17,920 nt of DNA from Aureobasidium sp. EXF-3400 (lineage: Eukaryota; Ascomycota; Dothideomycetes; Dothideales; Saccotheciaceae), in the NCBI GenBank assembly GCA_024195585.1, contig SWBL01000594.1:1-17920 (forward strand), given 5' to 3'. Each line of letters opens with the position of its first letter. The stretch's first letter is position 1. A program made the position numbers and the translations under genes. This document shows positions 9,529 to 17,920 of this stretch, one piece after another. The notes beneath the pieces are model-generated. The model worked only from the letters and a program-made list of their open reading frames with translations, made no database searches and was not told the DNA's origin.

Positions 9529-11385
9529 CTTGGGTCATGTCCGGCATTTTACAACTATCAAAAAGCTTGTAACAGAATACTACGATTTGGGCCAGGCCGT
9601 TGTTATCCCGCATCATCTTGTGCTGCCCGCTATATCCGACCTTGAGCAAATACACGAAGAAGTTTTGCTTCATCAAGCAACGAACGACGATGCCCTTAGC
9701 AGAGCTACTCTTTTACCAGTGGCTGACCGAATTCGGCGTGCTACAGTCTCGAAGTTTGATATGACTCCGACCACCTCCTTAGATGAGTTTCTAAGCTACT
9801 ATACTGGGGCGAATTTGCGAGTCGAAACCATCGGTCTGATTCTCACTCTTGCTGCTCGTGCATCTCGTGTAGGACTTTCTCCTAGCAATGCAGATCATCA
9901 CGATTTCGTCCAAGCTATGTTCCAGTGCAGCGTGCGATGCGTACAGCTCGCCCAAGAACTAGCGACAGAGATGAATGATGTTATAGTATGGTTATCATAC
10001 GAGAATCTGCGTGTTACTACGAGTCTCCAGGGATATGCTGGTATGTCGATCATCTTCCCACGACTCTTCTTCTTTGGCAGCAACAAGTCTCACTTGCGCT
10101 TCAATAGGTCCGAATGTCTGGCGTCGGCTTGGTGATGTGTCTACCGACCTGCTCGCACTCGAGGCGCATCGAGAGGCTGCCTTCGCGAACATTCCTTTCT
10201 TTCTTGCTGAGTGTCGCAGGAGAATCTTCGCCGCTGCATATGATTGGGACAAATTTCTTGCCACACTCTTCGGTCGTCCGCCCAGGATCCTTAGCTCATA
10301 CGCTGACTGTCGTTTACCACTTGAGCTTACTGATGATCGGCTCTGTTCAAGTGGGCTTGACGATGAAGAACAGGCTTCGTTCGGACTAACAGGTGGATGG
10401 GCTACCGCAAACTCTTCCTGTAGTGCCACTTGGGTTCGAGCGATCCATATCCTCTCAGAATTCAAAGAAGAAGCGCTTTTGCATCATCTGAAACCTCTTG
10501 ATATTGAGACGAGATCGAAACTAAAGTCAGTGCAATCCTACCGCTCTACCGCAACGAGACATGCCATTTTAACTGTATCTCCAGAGGGATAGCACAACGA
10601 TGCAAGAAAGCCTGGGCAAATCTACCGAAGCGTCTTCATTGCGATTCTGAATGTTGGAGGTCTGATTTGACGTATATGGCGTGTCTAAGATTGGCAGAAG
10701 TTTATCTCATCTACCTGCAGACACAACTCTATATTCACCGCCTACTGGAGAAGGGGGACGCAAGCTGCTCACCACATCTGGTTCAGACTTGCTCAAGTAT
10801 GATTGAGCTGTCTCTCGAAATCGGCGGCTTTCGTAACCAACCTGTCTATCACATATACCGCAACTTCAGAGCAAGTACTGTACGTCAAAGCAGGCTTTTG
10901 ATCTGCCGCATGTGGCTGATCCAAACAAGGTCTTGTGCTATGGTTTACCCAGTGCGATAACCCTCGTCAACGCATTAAAAACTGCGAGGGGAACTATGAG
11001 CCGGGCGCAGTTCGCTGACTTGCTTCGCCTTGCGTCGATACAACGTTTTTCTGTGTTCGTCTCTTTGTTGGAAAGTGTGTATCGCCCAGAAGATGCGAAT
11101 TATGCACTTTGCTTGAAAGCATCGGGTCTTATCTCTCGTGCAATGGACGAAGTGCTCGAACACCTGTTATCAGTTTTCGCCAACGAGACACAGCAGTCAG
11201 GAGCGGCACTCGCAAGCGATCCTACGACCGGTGTCCAGGATCCGATGTCGGTCAATTACGCGGCAGGCGCGTGGCATGCAGATACCGCCCTGAACGAGAT
11301 CACGGATTGGAATACAGCCGCCCTAATGGACATGGACGGTTGGATGGAAGGAGTCGACTGGACAAATGTAAGCGGAGAGATATAG
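9479..11385 (+). CDS. Fungal-specific transcription factor domain protein lacking its zinc cluster
   Basis: Four exons (9479-10040, 10108-10525, 10585-10879, 10930-11385) give about 576 residues. Introns are 10041-10107 (GTATGT..AATAG), 10526-10584 (GTCAGT, branch TTTAACTG, ..CCAG) and 10880-10929 (GTACGT, GGCTGAT, ..ACAAG); all keep frame. The protein resembles the middle homology region of Zn2Cys6 regulators, with an early HFTTIKKLVTEYYDLGQ..VIPHHLVLPA block, a VWRRLGD..AFANIPFFLAECRRRIFAAAY core in exons 2, and a late LPSAITLVNAL segment. No Cys6 cluster is found in any frame upstream, and the open frame begins after a TGA at 9470-9472 with no ATG; the first in-frame methionine is deep inside. 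Either a 5' exon was lost at the junction with the receptor fragment or the exon begins at the acceptor GTGGCAG near 9486. Without a DNA-binding domain it would not act as a classical regulator. Confidence 0.75.
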
Positions 11386-11417
11386 ATTGAACACACTACC
11401 TGAATGTTTTTGGCGAT

Positions 11418-11874
11418 CTACTCCGTGTCAAAGTCTGTGTGGTATGCCCATTCTAAATCTATTCCGAGGGTGACTCCGTTCATCCCGGGATGGAACTCCA
11501 GGGGCAGACCAGTCACCATATATTGCGTAATTCTTGTGTCAGAAATTCGAAGATCTTCGAAATATGGTGAGGCGAACCTCTGCTTTTCTTCCAGTGGCCA
11601 CTTCTTCATCTCGATTCCTCCGCCTAGAGTTTTTGGCTGGAGCAAGTGCCTAGCTAGGTCCTAGACTGATGCGTAAATCTTTACAGAGATCAACAGCATC
11701 GTGTGTGGTGGGAGTGGTGGTTGCGTCGTAGTAGACTTTAAAGCCAGGCATATCATCCATATTGATGATTAGGATTGAGCGAGGAGGGAGACGCGCTAGA
11801 TATGAGTGAGGTAACAAGTTCCGGCAATGCCTGGAAAGTGGTTTTTTATGTACCCTAAGGTAGCATTCAGACAA
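11418..11874 (-). pseudogene. Unrecognised gene with a frame break
   Basis: Two minus-strand open segments, 11874-11650 and 11645-11418, are in different frames but read as parts of one protein: the first contains LARLPPRSILIINMDDMPGF and PTTHDAVDLCKDLRIS, the second ends EWAYHTDFDTE. At the break (about 11640-11680) there is a TAG and no usable GT..AG pair, so a small insertion or deletion is more likely than an intron. The composition is protein-like, with regular hydrophobic spacing and a plausible ATG at 11874. I do not recognise the family. The gene is convergent with the transcription factor gene (33 bases between stops). Confidence 0.45.
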
Positions 11875-12356
11875 TCTGTGGAGATTGGCTGATACGAAAC
11901 GAAGCGTGCATAGTTATAACCATATTACTTGCAGTCTAATAAGGTTTCTAGTACAAGCGCTATATGCTGCCGACAGCAGCTTTTGAAACCACAATAAGAT
12001 TAACACGGATGTTTTACTCCTCGATCTATCAATGATGTGATCACGCTTGAACAAGGCCTGCTCTGTTACGGGATCCACTGCCTTCCAAGTCTAGGTCAGT
12101 GTTGTTCAGCTTGTGCTGTAATTAGTGGTGTGGGATCTAGCATTAGCGCTCCATATTATATATACACATCTGGGGTGGTTGCCTGCCATCTCGTGCAGGA
12201 TACCCGTTTGAGTATAGCAAGTTCCTATAAGTCTTCGAAGAATTCGCGCACGAGTCCAGCTTTGGATTCGACGTCCTCTCGATGGAAAAAACATGGACAG
12301 AGACGTTATCGTAGTTTGTGCCAGTTTGACAGTGGGTTTGAGGATGAAGTTGCTAG
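11875..12356. other. Stretch upstream of the Tc1/mariner relic
   Basis: No supported gene. The region should contain the lost 5' end and left terminal repeat of the Tc1/mariner element, but I found neither a clear helix-turn-helix start nor an inverted partner of the candidate right end near 15289. Open frames of 96-118 codons on both strands overlap each other and have no motif. Confidence 0.45.
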
Positions 12357-13280
12357 GATACCGCCGTACAGCGACCATCGGGCCGTCTGTTGACACCTAT
12401 TATGCGTGTATACGCCATGGAGATGCTTGCTCATAGGAACGACCTTTGGGAGGAGGAGCTGGCATTTGAATTGTGATGTGAGTTCGACAGAACTGTATCG
12501 CAACCGACCATCAGTCGGATGCTCAAGGAAGAACGACTATCGAGCAGGATCAATATTCGGATAGCTAGCCGTCGCTCTACCGCCGAACAAGGCGTTTATG
12601 AAGAAGAGCTAGCTGAGCTCATGGCTCAAGGGCGCGGGGCTGATATTGACCCCATGGATATGCTGCTATACTTAGATGAATCTGCAGCTTCTGAGAAGGT
12701 GATGTTTCGTCGCCGCTCATGGTCAGCAATAGGCCTACCTGCGTTTACAAGGTCAGAGCTATTGTCAAAAGTGCGGTGCTCGGTACTGCCAGCTCTAGAT
12801 ATACATGGATACTTACCAGGGTCAACCCTCGTCGTCGAAGGCGCAGTCACACAGGCCATATACGAACACTGGCTAGAGGCAGTTGTATTGCCTCAATGCG
12901 AGCCGTTTTCAAAAAGAAGGTCGATAGTTATCATGGATAACTGCTCTACCCATCACTCAGATAAGGTACGTTCCGAATTTGGTGTAGAATTGGTGTAATC
13001 TTACACGCAATAGATCACTGAGCTAGGTCGCCAGTTCGGCGTACTCTTGCTCTACCTACCACCATATTCACCACATCTAAACTCCATTGAACAGACGTTC
13101 CACCTCTTAAAGCAATGGCTGCGTAAACATCGAGATCTAGCCCCTCGAGCCGACGACATGGATTTAGAAGCGTATAAAGCGGCGTGGATACTGCACCTGG
13201 AGAGGGCAAAGCATTATGCCCTAGATGAGGTTAATATTAGGAACTTGTTCATCAGAAGCAGAGTATCAAGGTACATCTAG
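12357..13280 (+). pseudogene. Tc1/mariner-type transposase (DD34E), 5'-degraded
   Basis: The frame opens after a TAG at 12354-12356 and shows a helix-turn-helix segment (LTPIMRVYAMEMLA and VSQPTISRMLKEE) followed by the DDE endonuclease core. The three catalytic acids are Asp in LLYLDES, Asp in IVIMDNCSTHH and Glu in YSPHLNSIEQTF. A 48-base intron (12966-13013, GTACGT..CAATAG) must be removed to join them, which gives exactly 34 residues between the second Asp and the Glu, as expected for fungal DD34E elements. A single TGA at 12474-12476 interrupts the helix-turn-helix part where relatives have Trp in a LWDEF motif. The first exon or N terminus upstream of 12357 is not recognisable. From 12519 to the end the coding sequence is otherwise intact. 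Confidence 0.8.
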
Positions 13281-15151
13281 CGTTCGGCATTGCTTGCTGA
13301 GCTCTGATATGGCGACGAAGAGGGGTCAGATAGTATGTTAATGGCGCTCTGAGGGCCACCACGAGGGCTAGCGATGCGAGGTTGCTGTCGTCGACGTTGT
13401 TGCTGCTTGTATAAATCGACGAATCTCGTCAGTTCCTCAAGTATTACTATACGTAAACCACCTTGCTCGACTACTCGCGCCAGTCGCTCGTCGCTACTAT
13501 TGAATAGCATGCGCAGGTTCCAGCAGTCGGATTCAAGCGCAACTCGAGCTCTATCAAGCTGAACTGACCACTCTGAATAAGCTGATTTGACATGGTCCCA
13601 ATAGCTCTCCCAATTGGCGGCGGTATTCAGCTCAGGAGGCACAGGTGAGACCTGTCGTTCAGCGGTACTGACCGGCGCAGCAACTGATGCTTCTTGAGGC
13701 TGAGATTGACCCACATATATGTTGTTAACTGTTGCAGGGTTCGATGGCGAGGTATTAGAAGGTCGTGGTGCTTTGGCTGCGCGTTTTAAGAGATCCTGCT
13801 CATGTTGTTCAGCTCGGTGGATAACAAGGTCTCTAATAGCACGAGAAGGTCGCTCAAGGGTGCTCTCGCCAGACCTGACTGATAGGCGCCACTGGTAAGC
13901 TACCTCATAGATGACCTCGTAATGGCAACCATGATGTACAAAGCAAGCGAGGCCATAGCGAGCTGATATATGACAGCGCAGAGGGTCAGAGCACTTCCAA
14001 TATTGTGTGATACTGTCCCAAAATAGAGCTCTCTCATTCATGTAGTTGTCAGTCTGTTGCTCGGAGCGTTCAGAGCGACGAGCTCGTATAGATGACGGTG
14101 TCGAAGTGGGTGGTGCAGAGGCCTCGTACGAAGGAGGCTCCTCTGGCGCTGGCTCTCTGCCATCAATAGTCCATATAGACTCGATGGTAACAGAGAGTTC
14201 CTTCATGCCGGAACGACCATTAAAGTGTATAAGGTCCATGGCCTTCTCCCAGCGCTCGCCACCGCCCTCTACTCTGGTTGGGGTGACAGCTTCAGTTTGA
14301 CGTATACCACGAGCGCCGGTAGATGTGATTTGGGCTCGTATTCACCACGGATAGAAGAGGTAAGTCCCCTCAGCTTCTCACCGAGGGATAATTGTCTCAT
14401 CCATCTCTTCTAGAACCTCTGCCCATGACTTGTCGCTATTAGCAAGGCTAGTATCGCCGTCGGAGAACTTTTGGTGGATCCAACGAGTGTCGAATTGAAG
14501 CTTGAATGGTATTGGTGCTAGCCTGCTAGGGTTGTAGCGGCGGCAGTACTTGAGGCGATAGCAGTTGAATTCGACGATACTTTCTTCGTAGTGAGGGTCT
14601 ACTTAGCCTTCTGAGTGACCTTCTGAGGTTTGGTGACTTTATTCGAAGTGATGGTCGAACGACGAGTGGTTAGCGCTGACTTGGTGGATGGCTTCACGGG
14701 TCGACTTTTCGATGCCAGGGCCTGTATCTTGGTCTTTTTGAAGGTATTTGATGTGCGTTTTTTTCCTAACGTGTTCGTAGCATTAAAAAGTGGTTTTCTA
14801 CCAGCGGATATCCCTTTTAGAGGTGGTTGTGGTGGTTGGGTGGAGGGGCGATGTTTTGTTGTAACCCGGCGCGGTATAGCTTCGGGGGGTGTTTGTTGAT
14901 CAACAAGTCGAAGTTGGCGCCTTGCCACGGATGGAACGAGTTGGTATAGTAGTAGAAGCATTAGAAGGACCAGCTTCTACCTCTGAATGGAAACGTACAT
15001 GTCGTCGTTTACCCCAATAGGTGGTAGATGGTGCTGGCGAAGGTGGAGCGGTAGAGAGGCTTGAGTCGCGAGTTCTGCTCTGAGAGCGCGTACGAGGGCC
15101 AGTGCTAGCTGCTACTTCGAGTAACGTTTTAGCAGCAGTGGATTGGTCCAT
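13277..15151 (-). CDS. Unrecognised multi-exon gene, basic N terminus and Cys/His C-terminal exon
   Basis: On the minus strand an ATG at 15151 begins a Ser/Thr/Pro/Arg-rich segment (RTRSQSRTRDSS), continued to 14599 by a Lys/Arg-rich stretch (KKRTSNTFKKTK), then a globular segment at about 14602-14382 (FKLQFDTRWIHQKFSDGD), and a last long exon from about 14273 to 13277. The last join is well supported: intron 14381-14274 begins GTGAGA and ends CAACCAG and keeps frame. The two earlier joins are uncertain; one could be a 49-base intron with donor GTGGCA, the other could be an intron or a frameshift at about 14600. In the last exon, Cys83, Cys89, Cys99, His103, Cys105 and His106 (counted from the methionine at 14239) and a following SGEST motif suggest a small zinc-binding fold. 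The C terminus is Gln/Arg-rich. I cannot assign a function. Its stop codon overlaps that of the transposase. Confidence 0.5.
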
Positions 15152-15248
15152 ATAGACATATATAACAATATAATTGACTGTAGTGGTGTATATATCAAGG
15201 TAATAGCTAATAAACTAGCAGCTCAGAGCATGGAGTTCGAAGTTGGGG

Positions 15249-15289
15249 GTGGCAAAATGCCACGAATTTTGAATACAAGAATAACCCTG
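15249..15289. repeat. Candidate transposon terminal sequence with a short hairpin
   Basis: The 15-base inverted repeat GTGGCAAAATGCCAC (15249-15263) is followed by a stretch ending ATAACCCTG at 15281-15289 and a TA at 15290-15291. Read from the other strand this is a CAGGGTTATTC-type end followed by a palindrome, a layout common at the ends of fungal Tc1/mariner elements that insert at TA. It lies about 100 bases beyond the start codon of the minus-strand unknown gene. No partner end was found to the left of the transposase. Confidence 0.3.
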
Positions 15290-15291
15290 TA

Positions 15292-15697
15292 CGCGTGGTT
15301 ACGCCAAGCCTGAGCCAGCCAGCACTTCAGCCCTTGTCCGTTCCTTCTTTGTTCCCTTACCCGACACTTCGAGATACAGCTTCCGCGGTGCATCATGCTC
15401 TTGTGTATAGATTTCCTCGCTCCTATCATGCATCAGATGTAAATACATAATCTGATGTGACAACTATGACGATTTGCCTGTCGCCAAGTTTTCTCGCCCC
15501 CACGCGATGTCACTGCTTCCATCTGCTACGCCAACGTGTACCTTGCATCCATCTTGGTAGTCTTGGTTGTGCTTGGCCCATCTTTCTGCCATGACTCCAT
15601 AAGATCAGTATCACCATAATGTACACCTGGTTTGTGCCTATCAATTCTTGCATTTTTGTATCTTTTTTTGATTTCGCACAACTCTCGCTGTGCTAAA
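15292..15697. other. Upstream region of the antiporter gene
   Basis: No gene recognised. Pyrimidine-rich tracts around 15655-15672 just upstream of the antiporter start are typical of fungal promoters. A short minus-strand frame at 15223-15429 has no motif. Confidence 0.4.
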
Positions 15698-17277
15698 ATG
15701 GTTGGATCATTCCTTGCCTATGAGGAACCTTCTAGCAAGTATCTCATTCGAAACATCATCTGCCACGATCGCTGATCCTTCCGACAGTCGTCCTGATCCT
15801 GGTCTTGGTCTCGTTCTTCTTCTTCCTATCTCTCGCAGAATGGTTGTCGTCGATCGTCTTCCGAGCCGGCATTATCGGACCCATCATCGTTGGAATCATT
15901 TACGGCTTGCCTCTGGCCGATATACTACTTGAAATCTGGCAGGAAACGTTTCTTGCAATCGGATACATAGGCCTGATCCTCATCATCTTCGAAGGTGGCC
16001 TCACATCGCGCATGGATTTGCTCAAACAAAACTTTTTCCTGAGTATGCTCGCTGCGACCACGGGCGTCCTCGTTCCCATTGGATTGTCGTACCTGCTTCT
16101 CTATCTCGGTTTTGGCTACGGCGCTGTCGAAACATTCATCATCGGTGCTGCTCTGTCAACCACAAGCCTCGGAACCACTTTCGCAGTCATAGGCGGCGCG
16201 AGTAAGGACATTGATCTATCGCAGACCCGCGTCGGCACTGTGTTGGTCAGTGCAGCAGTCATAGATGACGTTTCTGGTCTGGTCATGTCAAGTGTCATCC
16301 ATGATCTGGGATCCGTCTCCGGAGGCGCAGACGTTAATCTGGGATGGCTGATTGGCAGACCGATACTTGCGTCTATCCTCATGGCCGCTTTGACCCCTCT
16401 GCTCTGCAAGTATGTTTTCGCGCCATTGTTCCGGCGTTACATCGAACATCACTTTGCGCGATTCGACCACCTGTCCAATGTTGTTCTCATGGTATTGGTC
16501 CTCTGCGCTTTCATCTCGATCGCCGCTTTTGCAGGCACGAGTGTGCTCTTTGGGGCATTCTTGGCTGGTTCCTTTCTCACATATCTGCCATCCAAGCACC
16601 CAGAAGGCCCTTTTGTCGTGTACTCACGAGAACACGGCGAGCAGAACGATGATAAGAGTCCCACTTTTGTCCACACATTCGAAAAGTACTTCTCGGATGT
16701 TCAAAGATATCTCATGGAGCCTTTGTTCTTTGCCAGTATCGGGTTCGCCATTCCATTCATCGACCTTTGGAGTGGGTCAGCCATCTGGCATGGAGTTGTA
16801 TACACACTTCTGATGCTCTTTGCGAAAGTGAGTTCCTGCAACGCAAATCTTGGTTGCAATAGCTAATACGGGTTACAGGTGGTTGTTGGCATTTGGATTC
16901 CACTATGGGAAGTGCTTACTGGAAAGTCCAAAAGTGATGTCCCGAAGCCACCGCTGTCACAATCGCTCCCTTCCGCCTGTCTCCTCGGTTTCGCCATGGT
17001 CGCTCGTGGTGAAATCGGTTTGCTCATCGTCGAAATTGGATACAACTCCACTCCCTATGTGAGCGATGCTGGCTTCTATACTGCTGTCTGGGCTATTCTT
17101 CTAAACACCGTCATCGGTCCGATGGTTGTAGGCTTGCTTATCAAGTTTAGGGGCAAAGCCATCGGGAACGGTCCTTGGGGTATTCAGAGCTCTGAGGGCA
17201 GTAAAAGACATGAGATGCCACAAGCAAGTTCTCGTGACGAAACTCTAGAGGACGGTTCACTGAGGTCGACACAATGA
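15698..17277 (+). CDS. CPA2-type cation/proton antiporter (sodium/hydrogen exchanger family)
   Basis: The product exchanges Na+ or K+ for protons across a membrane, for ion and pH homeostasis. Exons 15698-15734, 15788-16827 and 16879-17277 give 491 residues. Intron 2 (16828-16878) is GTGAGT with a GCTAATA branch site and TTACAG. Intron 1 (15735-15787) has a GCAAGT donor, a CGCTGATC branch site and CGACAG; using it joins the family-like start LAYEEPS to the first helix IVLILVLVSFFFF without a break. About a dozen hydrophobic helices follow. The ion-binding pair is Asp172-Asp173 in VIDDVSGLV, as in electrogenic CPA2 antiporters, with FEGGLTS (80-86), STTSLGTTFAV (136-146) and GFAMVARGEIGLLI (395-408) as further family motifs. 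The hydrophilic tail is short. It appears intact. If the GC donor is not used, the alternative is an ATG at 15720 with GTATCT as donor, which also keeps frame. Confidence 0.9.
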
Positions 17278-17821
17278 CGACGGCTTGTATGGTATGGCTA
17301 CGTTCATGGTAAGTTTGCGACCAAGACCTTATATATTAAACGTGCGAAGATCCCAGAATAGATTGTATTATATAAAAACTTTTCGATCTTTTCAGCTTCT
17401 TAGCTCATCTTGTCTGTGCTGCCAGATTAGACAGGACTAGAAACCTAGGATTCACCCTAACGTCGAGTCACATTAACGAGGAGGTATACCTTGGGAAGGA
17501 GATGATGAGTCGAAGGTAGGAACCTGTATCATCTTGTGAGAATCTGGTAAAGCGGCACCACTCTGGCCTGCAGAGAGAGACGCCACTATACAATATGCTA
17601 TATGGTGAGTTGACTCTGACCAAGGATGTTTGGCAGTCGGATTGCTGATATACCTTTCTCTGTCGGTGAGATCCCTCATGAGTCTTACTACACAAACAAC
17701 GACCATACAGATGGGGAGTACTCTGCTATCGAGGAAGACACAAATGCAGATGTTGATATAATGATGTTGAACGCGCGATTTCTCGTGCTCACCATGTACA
17801 AGTATCTTGGTGTCCCATTTG
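17278..17821. other. Spacer between the antiporter and the next hAT end
   Basis: It contains the antiporter 3' region with A+T-rich tracts at 17328-17382 that may serve polyadenylation. Short frames on both strands carry no motif; the plus-strand frame 17626-17874 runs into the hAT end and is not called. Confidence 0.45.
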
Positions 17822-17920
17822 CAGTGTGGTCACAAGTCAATTCAAGGCAATTCCTGGGGTTGGAATTGCCTTGATTGGTAGTCGTCGTTCAACGGTATTG
17901 CCTTGATTGGTATTGGAGGG
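17822..17920. mobile_element. Left end of a second hAT element of the same family
   Basis: CAGTGTGGTCA at 17822-17832 is identical to the first 11 bases of the hAT element at 5159-7822, and AATTCAAGGCAATTCC-like subterminal motifs follow. A 16-base direct repeat, ATTGCCTTGATTGGTA, occurs at 17865-17880 and again at 17897-17912, as expected for transposase-binding subterminal repeats. The subterminal motif differs somewhat from the 5159 copy, so it is a related subfamily rather than an identical copy. The body continues beyond the window. Confidence 0.7.

Noticed and set aside
10500..10600. An open stretch between TF exons 2 and 3 that reads as plausible protein in a shifted frame
   Set aside because: The donor GTCAGT with branch TTTAACTG and acceptor CCAG removes it and keeps phase, whereas reading through needs a frameshift.
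16116..16676. Long antisense and alternate-frame open reading frames over the antiporter
   Set aside because: They overlap a well-supported gene and have no family motif; they reflect codon bias on the coding strand.
17626..17874. 82-codon plus-strand frame at the right end
   Set aside because: Its 3' part runs through the hAT terminal sequence and no motif is present.

Overview
The window is nuclear DNA from a filamentous ascomycete fungus, most likely a Dothideomycete-type plant-associated or saprobic species. The supporting signs are short spliceosomal introns (48 to 67 nt, GT..AG with CTRAY-like branch sites), a secreted GH11 xylanase with a Kex2-type propeptide, a Git3-type receptor fragment, a fungal-specific transcription factor domain, and DNA transposon relics of the hAT, Tc1/mariner and pogo types that are typical of these genomes. 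The species cannot be named from the sequence. The region reads as a gene-poor, transposon-rich accessory compartment in which several host genes are truncated.

Layout, left to right. Positions 1-96 hold the terminal end of a pogo-like element. A three-exon GH11 endo-xylanase gene (1245-2031, +) has a candidate XlnR-type site upstream. A 5'-truncated hAT transposase with its subterminal repeats lies at 2546-3197. A DUF2231-type small membrane protein gene (3798-4369, -) appears to lack its C-terminal part. A hAT element with matching inverted ends spans 5159-7822 and carries a broken transposase on the minus strand. A short, weakly supported minus-strand gene follows (8297-8693). The C-terminal third of a Git3-type seven-helix receptor (8719-about 9480, -) is joined head to head to a four-exon transcription factor gene without its DNA-binding domain (9479-11385, +). 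A frameshifted unrecognised gene lies at 11418-11874 (-). A Tc1/mariner DD34E transposase relic (12357-13280, +) converges on an unrecognised basic, Cys/His-bearing gene (13277-15151, -), and their stop codons share one CTAG. A complete CPA2-type cation/proton antiporter gene (15698-17277, +) follows. From 17822 to the window end is the start of another hAT element with the same terminal sequence as the 5159-7822 copy.

The host genes do not form an evident pathway or cluster. The antiporter and the xylanase look functional. The receptor, the transcription factor, the DUF2231 gene and the 11418-11874 gene show truncation or frame breaks, which fits rearrangement by mobile elements. The most unusual features are the receptor/transcription-factor breakpoint, the tightly convergent transposase and unknown gene that may be one two-gene transposon, and a GC-AG intron that restores the antiporter N terminus.
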